19,510 nt of DNA from CALVXC01 sp036636255 (GCA_036636255.1 JAVWOV010000009.1:1-19510), one strand, 5' to 3'. Shown: positions 1 through 7,777, counted from the stretch's first letter. The notes: generated by a model from the letters alone, not told the origin. Program-made: numbers and translations.

Positions 1-9
1 TTTTTTCAC
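1..9 (-). CDS. Possible 5' end of a gene running off the left edge
   Basis: Only a GTG codon followed by two AAA codons lies inside the window. It is called because a good sigma-A promoter (36-64) points at it and a GGAAAG-like ribosome site lies a few bases upstream. The product cannot be guessed. An alternative start outside the window is equally possible. Confidence 0.3.
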
Positions 10-35
10 AATACTTTCCTACTTTCTTTTATTTT

Positions 36-64
36 ATTATAACAAATATTGACGTTCTTTTCAA
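36..64 (-). promoter_or_regulatory. Sigma-A promoter for the left-edge gene
   Basis: On the minus strand: -35 TTGAAA (59-64), a 17-bp spacer and a perfect -10 TATAAT (36-41). It lies just past the terminator that closes the yihY unit, so it starts a new transcription unit leaving the window. Confidence 0.65.
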
Positions 65-79
65 TTATATTTATATATT

Positions 80-111
80 TTAAAAAGAGTAAATTCATTT
101 ACTCTTTTTAA
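80..111. terminator. Bidirectional intrinsic terminator after yihY
   Basis: A perfect inverted repeat with 15-bp arms (80-94 and 97-111) and a 2-base spacer. The arms end in A- and T-runs, so it can work in both directions. It would end transcription coming from the YihY gene. The stretch 112-243 otherwise holds only a 9-bp-stem AT hairpin (188-213) and no gene. Confidence 0.7.
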
Positions 112-243
112 GGAATATTACCAAAATAATACTTACTAGTTCACAGTTAAACTAAATATTCGGTACTATTGTTGTAGCCTGCTTATAAATCTATATTGGT
201 AATTATATAGATTCTTTTATAGTATTTACTTATTCTAGCATGT

Positions 244-1062
244 TTATCCCTTTTTTGCTAAGTTATAATTATTTACATTAATAACAATACCTATTACCAA
301 TACATAGGATAATATATATATCCACATCATTATAATAACGATATTAGCAAGATTACCATAAAATATATCATAATTAGCAAAATAGTTTACATAGTAAGCA
401 TAAAGAGCAGTTGCTAGTATCCAACTAAAAGTAGTGAATATCGCACCTTTATTTACTTCTTTACTTGATACATTTTGATCTGGAGCTATTTTATAAATCA
501 ATTTTATAAATATAAAGACAATAATAAAAGCGAATGGCCATTTTAAAAATATTAAAACATAATAAAGTTGCTTTGACATTGCTTCTAAAAAACCAAAATG
601 AATAATGGCATTTAATATTATATCACCAAAAGCTAAAACAGCAATTGTAAAAAGAAATAATGTCACTAATAACATAGTTAATATTAAAGCTTTTAATCGC
701 TTTTTTAAATAATTTTTGCCGGGTATTTGATATAAAGTATTACACGCTACTATTATGGAATAACAACCATTTGAGGCGACAATAAAACCAAGTACCATAA
801 ATATTATAGTATTAAATGTTGATGTTTCCTTTAAAACATACGGCAATAACGAATCAATTATTTCCGGTGGTAAGGCAGCAACAATAAAATTGCTTAAGGT
901 ATCGATTGACATAGAAAAAAGGCCACAAATATAGCCAATTAATGTTATCAAAGGAATAATTGATAACACTAAGAAAAAAGCAATTTGACCGGGCAATATG
1001 CCCATTTCAGGTTTAATAATTATTTTTAAAAAGCTTTGGCCTATTTTCTTGATTCGATCCAT
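244..1062 (-). CDS. YihY/BrkB family inner membrane protein
   Basis: A 272-residue polytopic membrane protein of the YihY/virulence factor BrkB family, whose biochemical role is not settled; some members were once wrongly called RNase BN. The N-terminal block around residues 22-45 has the family pattern PGQIAFFLVLSIIPLITLIG. About six hydrophobic segments follow, with a typical loop before the last two (around YKIAPDQNV). Length is normal to slightly short. The ATG is preceded by AGGTGA at good spacing, and that ribosome site overlaps the stop of the upstream GGDEF gene (8-nt gap), so the two are cotranscribed. It is the last gene before the terminator at 80-111. Confidence 0.9.
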   Translation of the reverse strand: MDRIKKIGQSFLKIIIKPEMGILPGQIAFFLVLSIIPLITLIGYICGLFSMSIDTLSNFIVAALPPEIIDSLLPYVLKETSTFNTIIFMVLGFIVASNGCYSIIVACNTLYQIPGKNYLKKRLKALILTMLLVTLFLFTIAVLAFGDIILNAIIHFGFLEAMSKQLYYVLIFLKWPFAFIIVFIFIKLIYKIAPDQNVSSKEVNKGAIFTTFSWILATALYAYYVNYFANYDIFYGNLANIVIIMMWIYILSYVLVIGIVINVNNYNLAKKG

Positions 1063-1070
1063 TTAATCAC

Positions 1071-3173
1071 CTAATTATTTGATTCTTCTTTAATATTACG
1101 CATATCTTGAGTTGCTTCATTAATGGCATCATCAATCGTTTTTATCCGATCATTGATAACACTGTAACCAATAGCTGCTCCGAAACCATGAGCTAAATCT
1201 TTAAATTCTTTATTTAATTTACGAATAAAATTTATAACATCTTTTTCATTGTAATCAACCAAATACATTAGAAATTCATTACCATTTGTTCTTATTATTT
1301 CACTATTATCAATTTGATTTCTAATTAATATATTAGCTGCTTCCCGAATTACTTCGTCACCTTCATTATGCCCATAATTATCATTTATATAAGCTATACT
1401 ATTTAAATCAATTATAATAATAGCTTGTGGATATATTTCACTATTATCCCATGTTTCAATATGATCATTTAAATAATTTCTATTTTTTAAAGATGTTAGT
1501 AAGTCAATATATTTTATTTTACTATCTTTATTTATAGTTATGGCCTTTTTAGGTTTTTTGAAAATTATTTTGTATGCCGTTATAGCAATAAAAATAATTA
1601 ACAAACCAGTAACACTATAAATAATTATTTTAACAATTTGCATAGAACTATTTTTAGCTTGTAATGTTGTTTGATATGCTTCATTGATTATTTGCTTTTC
1701 TGGTACATATGATAAGTAAAAATCAAAGAAATTACCAAAAACTTTATTAGCTTTAATATCTCTTACTAAAAAGGTATATTGGCTTGGTAATTTTAAGCTT
1801 AAATCTATTTTATACTTATTTAATTCTTTAGCTAAATAGTAATTATAACTTTCTTTATCAATCGCAATAATATCACTACCACTATCAGCCATTAATGCTT
1901 TTAGATTATCATATTGTTTTACTTTAATATTATGTTCAATTAAATATGCACCTATTTTACTGTTTTTTATAACTAGTACTTTTTCGCTTTCTAGCGAATT
2001 AATAGAATTTATTATAATGTTTTTATCAAGAGGTGAACAAATAATCATATCTTCATCATATATTGACGTAGTATTTAACACATCCATTTTATATGATGTT
2101 TTATCAAAATCATTAAAAACAAAATCAAGGTCATTATCATTGAATTCATTTGTCATTTGCTCAATAGACTTGAATTTTTTATAATTTATTTCTACCCCAG
2201 CTATAGCTATAAAATTTTCAATAATTTTATTATTTAAACCTACTAGTACACTGTTAATAGTACTATCATACATACCATTTTCGNNNNNNNNNNTAATATA
2301 AAAAGTCCAGCAATTGAAGTTAGTAAAACCGTTACAACCATTACTATCATACATACCATTTTCGATAAAACCATAGTTGTATCTTTTACTTTTGAAACTA
2401 TTTATATCTTTTTCATCAATACCGGCATATTTAAAGTAATTATCAGCAAAATACTTATTATATGATTTTTCATATTTTTCTTTAGACCATTTTTGATAAT
2501 ATTTATAAATTATATTATTTAATCTTTTATCTTCACCAATACTTATTACAAAATCATTGGTGTATTCTGTAATATTATAAACAATATTTAAATTTTTATT
2601 TTTAATAATTTGATCGAGATTACTTATTTTTTTCATAATTATAGCATTAACTTCTCCATTTTCTAGTTGTTTTATTAAATCATCTGAATTTGAAAATGTT
2701 TTATAACTATTATTTTCCGTACTGTTTAAATACTTATTTATGTTTGTTAAATCATCGTTTAATACACCAATGGTCAGATTTTTTATTTCGTTTAAATTAG
2801 TAAATTTCTCTTTTTTTGCCATTAAAATGACATAATTATCTTGCTCAACTAAAATATCTTTTAAATCCTTTTTATTTTTAACATGAAAACCATAGTTAGC
2901 ATCTTGATCAACCGAAATTTTATTAAATTCTAAACCTGTTGCTTGTTCTAAATCGCCTAAAAAATCAAAAATAATTCCTTCACCATCGGTGCTAAAAATA
3001 GGAATATTATTGGCTACTTCAAAATCAATAACATTGTTTTTATTATTATCAATCCACTTTTTTTCTAATAAGGTTAAAGTTGTGTCTTTATCAGGCTTAA
3101 TTAAAATAAAAATTGTTAGGCCACCTAATAATATTATTAATATACTAATTATTATTATTATCTTTTTCTTCAT
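1071..3173 (-). CDS. Membrane GGDEF-domain receptor with tandem extracellular solute-binding-like domains; interrupted by assembly gap
   Basis: About 700 residues as assembled. Layout: N-terminal TM (about 4-24), two extracytoplasmic segments resembling family-3 solute-binding proteins (about 35-250 and 265-500), a second TM near 515-540 (IVKIIIYSVTGLLIIFIAI) and a cytoplasmic GGDEF domain. The GGDEF fold is clear from LTSLKNRNYL and YINDNYGHNEGDE, but the signature reads RTNGNEF instead of RxGGDEF. The third position is Asn where metal-binding Asp/Glu is normal, and no RxxD inhibitory site is placed correctly. It may be a weak or inactive cyclase, perhaps a nucleotide-binding regulator. The ATG at 3173 is chosen because AAGG sits about 9 nt upstream; an ATG at 3182 would directly abut that site. 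A 10-N gap at 2284-2293 and a 23-bp direct repeat fall inside the gene, so the middle of the protein is unreliable. Confidence 0.8.
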   Translation of the reverse strand: MKKKIIIIISILIILLGGLTIFILIKPDKDTTLTLLEKKWIDNNKNNVIDFEVANNIPIFSTDGEGIIFDFLGDLEQATGLEFNKISVDQDANYGFHVKNKKDLKDILVEQDNYVILMAKKEKFTNLNEIKNLTIGVLNDDLTNINKYLNSTENNSYKTFSNSDDLIKQLENGEVNAIIMKKISNLDQIIKNKNLNIVYNITEYTNDFVISIGEDKRLNNIIYKYYQKWSKEKYEKSYNKYFADNYFKYAGIDEKDINSFKSKRYNYGFIENGMYDSNGCNGFTNFNCWTFYIXXXXENGMYDSTINSVLVGLNNKIIENFIAIAGVEINYKKFKSIEQMTNEFNDNDLDFVFNDFDKTSYKMDVLNTTSIYDEDMIICSPLDKNIIINSINSLESEKVLVIKNSKIGAYLIEHNIKVKQYDNLKALMADSGSDIIAIDKESYNYYLAKELNKYKIDLSLKLPSQYTFLVRDIKANKVFGNFFDFYLSYVPEKQIINEAYQTTLQAKNSSMQIVKIIIYSVTGLLIIFIAITAYKIIFKKPKKAITINKDSKIKYIDLLTSLKNRNYLNDHIETWDNSEIYPQAIIIIDLNSIAYINDNYGHNEGDEVIREAANILIRNQIDNSEIIRTNGNEFLMYLVDYNEKDVINFIRKLNKEFKDLAHGFGAAIGYSVINDRIKTIDDAINEATQDMRNIKEESNN
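2284..2293. other. Assembly gap (10 N) inside the GGDEF gene
   Basis: Ten Ns. The 23 bases immediately left of the gap (2261-2283) recur exactly at 2342-2364, 81 bp (27 codons) away. Removing one copy plus the intervening bases gives a smooth protein (GFIENGMYDSTINSVLVG). This is what two contig ends overlapping by a short k-mer look like, although a genuine repeat is not excluded. Confidence 0.9.
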
Positions 3174-3184
3174 AGATACCATCC

Positions 3185-3628
3185 TTATTTATTATTTGAC
3201 CAGACAAATTCCTTACTTGTTTTATGTTTATAACCAATTAGCGAATATTGTTCATCATCACCAGTTATAAAAATTTGTAGATCATAAAAATTTTTTTCAT
3301 CTTTACTAAAACCTGCTAAAATTATAGGGGTTAACGTATTTCCTATACTTGTAACTATATCTTTTTTAACGTTAACATTAAAATTTATCAGTCGTCCTTT
3401 AATATCAGCATTAACTTTGACTACTCCTTGTTCTTGTTTTAAGTCCTTGGTAATCTTTTTTAAGGTACTTTTATCTATTTCAACCACATCTATTCCATCT
3501 AAACGATCACCATATAAACTTTTACTACTATTTGGCAACATAGTCCATATTGAGTAAGCACACAATAACACAAATAATATAATTGCAATAATTATAATTT
3601 GTTTTTTATATTTTTTAATATATTTCAT
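3185..3628 (-). CDS. Small membrane-anchored protein of unknown function
   Basis: 147 residues. A very basic start (MKYIKKYKKQ) is followed by one TM segment (about 10-30, IIIIAIILFVLLCAYSIW), which predicts an N-in topology with about 115 residues outside the cytoplasm. The soluble part alternates strands and helices (VVKVNADIKGRLINFNVNV). No family is recognised with confidence; a loose Asp23/AmaP-like look was considered but is not supported by a clear motif. It has its own promoter (3653-3681), a GGAG site 8 nt before the ATG, and ends 11 nt before the GGDEF receptor. It is therefore the first gene of the unit that includes the receptor and YihY, and may be an accessory of the receptor (inference). 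Confidence 0.8.
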   Translation of the reverse strand: MKYIKKYKKQIIIIAIILFVLLCAYSIWTMLPNSSKSLYGDRLDGIDVVEIDKSTLKKITKDLKQEQGVVKVNADIKGRLINFNVNVKKDIVTSIGNTLTPIILAGFSKDEKNFYDLQIFITGDDEQYSLIGYKHKTSKEFVWSNNK

Positions 3629-3652
3629 TTTATCTACTCCATTTCTTTTTTT

Positions 3653-3681
3653 ATTATACTATATTTTAGTGTTTATTTCAA
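3653..3681 (-). promoter_or_regulatory. Sigma-A promoter of the GGDEF/YihY unit
   Basis: Minus strand -35 TTGAAA (3676-3681), 17-bp spacer, -10 TATAAT (3653-3658). The -35 element begins two bases beyond the camS stop codon, and no terminator separates them, so read-through from camS is likely to add to this promoter. Confidence 0.7.
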
Positions 3682-3683
3682 TA

Positions 3684-4715
3684 TTAGGTCAATAAATATA
3701 TATTACTTTCGATTTCATTTCTTTTTTTAACTATTAAAGCTTTAGTATTATTATTAATTTTAATTGTCCCTTTGATTAATAACTTCTCATCAAATTGCTT
3801 GGATATTTCTTCAGCTAATAATTGACTAACCATTAGCAATTTATCTTTTGTTAGTAAACTACTATTAACAGTCATTTCTATTTTATTTAAGTGATTATTT
3901 ACATATAATCCGATGGCGGTAATATAAATATTATCAACTTCTTTTTGTATGTTTTTGTTAAGAGTGTTAAAAGCTGTATAGTTATTTAAATCTTTTTCAA
4001 GAACATAATTTGCTGTTAAATAATTTGTTTGATAATCTAATTTTTCAAAAGTTATTTTATTATTATTAGTTACTCCAATATATTCAAAATTACCACCAGT
4101 TATTTCATTTGGATTACCAGTAACATAAAGAGCAGTCATTATTTTTATATCTTTAAGATTTTTCATTTGACGTATTTCTTTTATTAATTCTTGGGCTTTT
4201 TCTTGACCAAATTTAATTGTATCTTCGATATTCATAGCCTTATATAAATAAGTTCCACTAGAATTTTTATATTCTTGATAAGGATTTAAAACAATAGCTA
4301 AGGAAATTCCTACTAATTTATTGTTTTTATTTAAAAAGTTTTGTTCATGAATACTAGTTATATAATTTGGCTTTATTTTTTGATTTTCTTTAATTATTTC
4401 AGGAGTTTTATTTAATGATTCATCACTTAAAAGTGTTGTTAATTTTTCCTCGGTTAAATATTGCCCAGCTTGAAATTTTAATTCATCAGGGTCAAAATAA
4501 CTTACCGATATGTCCATTAAACCAGCATCTACTTTTTCATAATCATAAGTTGTGATCACACTTGGCTTCACATAATTATTACCCACCCCAACTTTATAGG
4601 GTTTATTTATTTCGTAATACTTGTCATCAAAGTTCATTGTGGCTTCTTTTTTTTCTTGATTATTACACCCTGTTAATAATAAAAACATGCTTAATAATAT
4701 AACCAACTTCTTCAT
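3684..4715 (-). CDS. camS: CamS-family (sex pheromone precursor-like) lipoprotein
   Basis: 343 residues from the ATG at 4715. The signal peptide MKKLVILLSMFLLLTGC carries a lipobox with Cys17, so it is a lipid-anchored surface protein. CamS-family landmarks are visible: a segment reading GLMDISVSYFDPDELKFQ followed by AGQYL, a block LVGISLAIVLNPYQEY, then GQEKAQELIKEIRQMKNLK and GNFEYIGVT. In staphylococci and enterococci the leader of such proteins yields a sex-pheromone peptide; the function of the mature protein is not established. An upstream in-frame ATG at 4748 is rejected because the promoter -10 (4731-4736) lies downstream of it. It is transcribed alone or with read-through into the next unit. 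Confidence 0.85.
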   Translation of the reverse strand: MKKLVILLSMFLLLTGCNNQEKKEATMNFDDKYYEINKPYKVGVGNNYVKPSVITTYDYEKVDAGLMDISVSYFDPDELKFQAGQYLTEEKLTTLLSDESLNKTPEIIKENQKIKPNYITSIHEQNFLNKNNKLVGISLAIVLNPYQEYKNSSGTYLYKAMNIEDTIKFGQEKAQELIKEIRQMKNLKDIKIMTALYVTGNPNEITGGNFEYIGVTNNNKITFEKLDYQTNYLTANYVLEKDLNNYTAFNTLNKNIQKEVDNIYITAIGLYVNNHLNKIEMTVNSSLLTKDKLLMVSQLLAEEISKQFDEKLLIKGTIKINNNTKALIVKKRNEIESNIYLLT

Positions 4716-4730
4716 TTTATCACCATTTTT

Positions 4731-4759
4731 ATTATAACACCTATACATTAATAAGTAAA
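4731..4759 (-). promoter_or_regulatory. camS promoter with extended -10
   Basis: Minus strand -10 TATAAT (4731-4736) preceded by TGT, making an extended -10. A 17-bp spacer leads to a weak -35 TTTACT (4754-4759). The start site would fall about 10 nt before the camS ATG, so the leader is very short. Confidence 0.55.
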
Positions 4760-4770
4760 TAATTCACGGC

Positions 4771-4796
4771 AAAAAAAAACCATAAAGATATAGTTT
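4771..4796 (-). terminator. Terminator of the lipoprotein-ytxGH operon
   Basis: On the minus strand an 8-bp stem (4789-4796 with 4777-4784, one U-G pair) with a 4-base loop runs into nine U. The stem overlaps the stop codon of the YtxH gene. Short and AT-rich, but correctly placed between the operon and camS. Confidence 0.6.
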
Positions 4797-5190
4797 ATTT
4801 TTCTAGTTTATCTAAAATTTCTTTGGTAACAATAATAGCTTTTTCTCTAATAGAATTAGCTGTTTTTTCTAAAATCGGTGTTCCTTTTAAAACAGCATAC
4901 TCAACTAATTCTTCAGCTTTTATTTTGATTTCTTCAGCTTTTTTGTTTGCTATTTTTTTTACTTTTTCTTGATCTAATTCATCTAATTCTTTTTTTATTT
5001 CTTCAATTTTTTCTTCAATTGTTTCTTTTACTTCTTCAATATCAACATCTTTTACCTTAGCTAACATTTCATCAAACTTTTCTTTTAATTCTTTTCTTGT
5101 TTCACTACCTTTTTTCGGGGCAAATAGAATTCCTAAACCTGTTCCTATAGCTGCTCCCACAAAAAATTTACCAAATCCTTTTTTATGCAT
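4795..5190 (-). CDS. ytxH: YtxH-domain protein
   Basis: 131 residues. The N-terminus is the YtxH domain: a glycine-rich hydrophobic segment (GKFFVGAAIGTGLGILFAPK, about 5-25) followed by KKGSETRKELKEK. The rest is a long charged amphipathic helix or coiled coil rich in Glu and Lys. YtxH proteins are small, stress-associated, membrane-linked proteins with no defined biochemistry. The ATG at 5190 lies 10 nt from GGAG; a GTG at 5199, which would overlap the upstream stop by 4 nt, sits only 1 nt from that site and is less likely. It follows the YtxG-like gene as in Bacillus ytxG-ytxH, which supports the call. Confidence 0.85.
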   Translation of the reverse strand: MHKKGFGKFFVGAAIGTGLGILFAPKKGSETRKELKEKFDEMLAKVKDVDIEEVKETIEEKIEEIKKELDELDQEKVKKIANKKAEEIKIKAEELVEYAVLKGTPILEKTANSIREKAIIVTKEILDKLEK

Positions 5191-5195
5191 ATTAT

Positions 5196-5474
5196 TCACT
5201 CTCCTTTTTCTTTTTTTTTGTTTACAAAATCATTTAACTTATCATATAAAAACCCTATTACTTTTTGACTAGCATCATCGATATAATCACCCGTAGTAGC
5301 AACAAAATTAAATAAACCATTTAATGAGGCCATTTTATTGTTAACATCATCTAATGTTTGATTAACCTTGTTTAAAGTTTGAATTAGTTTTATACAAACA
5401 ATGATAAGCACTACTACTAGTATACTTAATAATCCATAAAATATTACAGGCATTAGTTGATTAAAACAACCCAT
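5196..5474 (-). CDS. ytxG: YtxG-like (DUF948-type) membrane protein
   Basis: 92 residues: one N-terminal TM segment (about 9-32, VIFYGLLSILVVVLIIVCIK), a helical heptad-like stretch (LIQTLNKVNQTLDDVNNKM) and a Lys-rich tail. This architecture and its position directly before a YtxH gene match the DUF948/YtxG family. Its start overlaps the stop of the upstream gene in TAATG, so the two are translationally coupled. It ends with TGA, one of the direct pieces of evidence that TGA is a stop in this organism. The gene symbol rests on architecture plus neighbour and is moderately sure. Confidence 0.75.
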   Translation of the reverse strand: MGCFNQLMPVIFYGLLSILVVVLIIVCIKLIQTLNKVNQTLDDVNNKMASLNGLFNFVATTGDYIDDASQKVIGFLYDKLNDFVNKKKEKGE

Positions 5475-6358
5475 TATTCATCATCCTTTTTTTCATACAT
5501 CGAATCTATTAAATCAAATAAATCATTTTCATTAACTACTTCATCATCTAATGATTTATTTAACTCATCTATTTCATTATCAAGTGTTAATTCTTTTTGA
5601 TTTTCTTGTTGCTCGCCACTATTAATATCAGTTAACGGCATTTTAGATATTTCAACTAATGTTCCTTCTAAATTATTTAATTCATCTTCAATATGATCTA
5701 AATTGTCCTTAATTTTAGTTGCTTTTTTACCGCTTAATTGTTCTTTAACATCAATAATTAAATCTTCTAATATTTCCGTGTTACCTGTTATTTCCGTATT
5801 AGTTGTAAATAAATTTTCTTCTAATTGATTTTCCAATGTCCCATATGCCTTTTTTCTAACCTCATCAATTGTCAAAGATTTATTGGGGTTACAATAACTA
5901 TTTTCTTTTTTATTTACTATTTCTTCTTTTTGATAATTCTTATCTAAAATACCATACACAGGAGAAATAATAGGTGTTGGTTTAAATGCTTTTTTAACCG
6001 TTTCTTTAATTGGCTTATTTCCCCCATATACTTCTTTTTTGGCAATTTGTTTTTTTTGCTTTTGCTTAGGCTTTTCAAGTTCACGAAAATCCTTGTCTTC
6101 AAAATATATTGGACTAGGTGTTTTGGGTTCTTGTTTTATTTCTTCAATCATTTCTCGTGCTAAATCTTTATCTCTTGATTTAAAAGTTATCTCATTTAAA
6201 ATTTCTTTATCGCGATTAATTTCTCGTTTAGATATTGTTTCACTACGTCCTACACGTGGTGATTCTATTTCTACTTGCATTACCTCTTTTTTAACTGGAA
6301 CTTCTGTTTCTTCAATTTCTTCAGTAAACATGTTTTTTACCTTATCTAATAATCCCAT
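5474..6358 (-). CDS. Acidic, largely disordered protein with a SepF-like amphipathic start
   Basis: 294 residues, not recognised as a known family. It opens with MGLLDKVKNMFTEEIEETE, which resembles the membrane-targeting amphipathic helix and acidic linker of SepF, but no SepF core domain follows. Most of the chain is charged and probably disordered. Two islands look like conserved short motifs: FKPTPIISPVYGILDKNY near residue 125 and the C-terminal DLFDLIDSMYEKK. The segment between contains acidic helices (LEDLIIDVKEQL, LDHIEDELNNLEGTL). It lies between a lipoprotein and the YtxG/YtxH pair, coupled to the latter by TAATG. A role as a cell-envelope or division scaffold is inference only. 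Confidence 0.75.
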   Translation of the reverse strand: MGLLDKVKNMFTEEIEETEVPVKKEVMQVEIESPRVGRSETISKREINRDKEILNEITFKSRDKDLAREMIEEIKQEPKTPSPIYFEDKDFRELEKPKQKQKKQIAKKEVYGGNKPIKETVKKAFKPTPIISPVYGILDKNYQKEEIVNKKENSYCNPNKSLTIDEVRKKAYGTLENQLEENLFTTNTEITGNTEILEDLIIDVKEQLSGKKATKIKDNLDHIEDELNNLEGTLVEISKMPLTDINSGEQQENQKELTLDNEIDELNKSLDDEVVNENDLFDLIDSMYEKKDDE

Positions 6359-6362
6359 AAAT

Positions 6363-6986
6363 TCACCTCTTATTTTTTTCTTCTTTTGGATTTTCTTCTA
6401 CATATTCTAAGAAATTTTCCGTTTTTTCAATTGGTTCAAAAAGATTATATTTTTCTTCTCGATTAGTGAAAATTTCTTCATTTAACATTAATTTTATAAT
6501 ATTATTGTTAAACTTAACTGTTGATAGAATATATGACGCATCCAAAATAGCATTTTTTACATCCTCTTTAGCAACTATTGTTTCAATTTTAGCATAGTTA
6601 TAAATAAATTCAATATAATATTGGTTCCTTTTTTTATTTATTTCTACAAAGCCTTGTTTGTCACCTATTTTTATTTTTTTGGTGTAATATGCTGTTTTGT
6701 TTTTTTGATATTTTGGTTTTATATTATAGTAATAACTTATTGCATCAACATATAAGTAATAATAATTACCACCAGAATATAATTTATCATTTAATTCATT
6801 GCTATCTATATATGTTACGCCTCTTGGAACATAGTACTTATATCCTTTACCAACGCGATTATAAAGTTTGTTATCTTTTGAAAGAACAACATTAATAGTA
6901 TTATCAATACTATTTGTATCTATTCTTACGGCTGTACATCCTGTTAGTACTAAAACTAAAAACATCAGGATAATTTTTTTTTGCAT
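6363..6986 (-). CDS. Lipoprotein of unknown function, first gene of the ytxGH operon
   Basis: 207 residues with a clear lipoprotein signal MQKKIILMFLVLVLTGC (Cys17). The mature part is Tyr- and Lys-rich with a strand-like pattern (GKGYKYYVPRGVTYI, SGGNYYYLYVDAISYYY) and an acidic tail ending EENPKEEKNKR. No family is recognised. The start at 6986 is chosen because the promoter -10 (7005-7010) abuts an upstream ATG at 7004, so the transcript would begin after it; GAGTGG provides a ribosome site. A 4-nt gap separates it from the acidic protein downstream. It is the surface-exposed member of this four-gene envelope operon. Confidence 0.8.
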   Translation of the reverse strand: MQKKIILMFLVLVLTGCTAVRIDTNSIDNTINVVLSKDNKLYNRVGKGYKYYVPRGVTYIDSNELNDKLYSGGNYYYLYVDAISYYYNIKPKYQKNKTAYYTKKIKIGDKQGFVEINKKRNQYYIEFIYNYAKIETIVAKEDVKNAILDASYILSTVKFNNNIIKLMLNEEIFTNREEKYNLFEPIEKTENFLEYVEENPKEEKNKR

Positions 6987-7004
6987 AAATACCACTCTTT
7001 TCAT

Positions 7005-7010
7005 ATTATA
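7005..7010 (-). promoter_or_regulatory. Extended -10 promoter of the four-gene envelope operon
   Basis: TGATATAAT on the minus strand (TATAAT at 7005-7010) with no good -35. It follows directly after a 9-bp hairpin (7015-7035) that may end trmB transcription. Confidence 0.5.
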
Positions 7011-7064
7011 TCAGACTTTTTAAGGTTTAAAAAGTTTTTTATCATTTTATTGTAAACTTATCGT

Positions 7065-7694
7065 CTAATCATCTTTTGTTACAATTATTTTATAAATGTT
7101 TAATTGTTGGGCAATAAATTTTTGTTCATATTCGGAAGCTATATTATCTTTTAAATCATCTTGATATAGATTTAAGGATAATTCTTCTATTTTATAGTTA
7201 TAATTAACATATGACATAAGAGAATATTCAAAAAATTTACGATTATCAGTTTTTTGAATAATAATTTTATTTTGTTTAAATATTTTATCATATTTTTTTA
7301 AAAAAGGAAAGCTTGTTAAACGACGGTGTTCGTGACGATTTTTAGGCCATGGATCAGAGAAATTTAAGTATATCGTACTTATTTCATGGTCAAAAATTTC
7401 ATCAATTAATAAGGCATCTATTTTTATTAAGCGTAAATTTGGTATATTTTGAGCTTTATCAATAGCTCTTACAATAACACTATCATATTTTTCTATTCCT
7501 ATAAAATTTATATTAGGATATTTTATAGCATTTTTAACAATAAAATCCCCTTTACCCATTCCTATTTCTAAGTATATGGGATTATTATTATTAAATATTT
7601 GTTGAAATTTACCTTTATATTGTTGGGGGGTTTTTATTACTACCTGACTAGATAAAATTGTTTCTTGGGCCCCTTTTACTTTTTTAAGTCGCAT
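7065..7694 (-). CDS. trmB: tRNA (guanine-N7-)-methyltransferase
   Basis: 209 residues, the usual length for bacterial TrmB, which makes m7G46 in tRNA variable loops using S-adenosylmethionine. The SAM site is EIGMGKGDF (about residues 43-51) followed by INFIGIEKYDSVIVRA. The family signature SDPWPKNRHEHRRLT is complete, and the acidic NIPNLRLIKIDA block is present. The C-terminus retains the QKTDNRKFFEYS segment. The ATG has AGGTGAT upstream and an extended -10 (TGATATAAT, 7710-7715) close by, so it is transcribed from its own promoter, divergent from the coat-like gene at 7778. Confidence 0.95.
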   Translation of the reverse strand: MRLKKVKGAQETILSSQVVIKTPQQYKGKFQQIFNNNNPIYLEIGMGKGDFIVKNAIKYPNINFIGIEKYDSVIVRAIDKAQNIPNLRLIKIDALLIDEIFDHEISTIYLNFSDPWPKNRHEHRRLTSFPFLKKYDKIFKQNKIIIQKTDNRKFFEYSLMSYVNYNYKIEELSLNLYQDDLKDNIASEYEQKFIAQQLNIYKIIVTKDD

Positions 7695-7709
7695 TCTATC
7701 ACCTCATTT

Positions 7710-7715
7710 ATTATA
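7710..7715 (-). promoter_or_regulatory. trmB promoter, extended -10
   Basis: TGATATAAT on the minus strand, 15 bases upstream of the trmB ATG; the -35 region is poor. It is divergent from the promoter of the coat-like gene. Confidence 0.5.
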
Positions 7716-7725
7716 TCACACCAAT

Positions 7726-7752
7726 CACCAAAAATAAACATAAGCATATAAT
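7726..7752 (+). promoter_or_regulatory. Promoter of the coat-like gene, sigma-A or mother-cell sigma type
   Basis: The -10 region CATATAAT (7745-7752) contains a perfect sigma-A TATAAT, but no TTGACA-like -35 lies upstream. The same 8 bases differ from the sigma-E -10 CATACAAT at one position. CACC (7726-7729) sits 15 bases upstream, near the sigma-K spacing to its AC -35. Either reading is possible. Confidence 0.4.
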
Positions 7753-7777
7753 TTAATTAGAACAAAGGAGTGTGTTT

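Noticed and set aside
112..243. Second T-box or riboswitch between the left-edge gene and yihY
   Set aside because: A GTACCG-like string exists on the minus strand but the T-box consensus and stem I are absent; the only structure is a short AT hairpin.
2989..3270. Open frame on the plus strand opposite the GGDEF and small membrane protein genes
   Set aside because: Antisense to well-supported genes, no ribosome site, hydrophobic low-complexity product made by AT-rich complement.
5474..6358. SepF
   Set aside because: Only the N-terminal helix looks similar; the SepF core domain is missing.
6039..6410. Open frame on the plus strand rich in Ser, Ile and Phe
   Set aside because: Mirror of the charged protein on the minus strand; composition is what Lys/Glu codons give in reverse.
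6689..6895. Open frame on the plus strand inside the lipoprotein gene
   Set aside because: Antisense shadow without ribosome site or motif.
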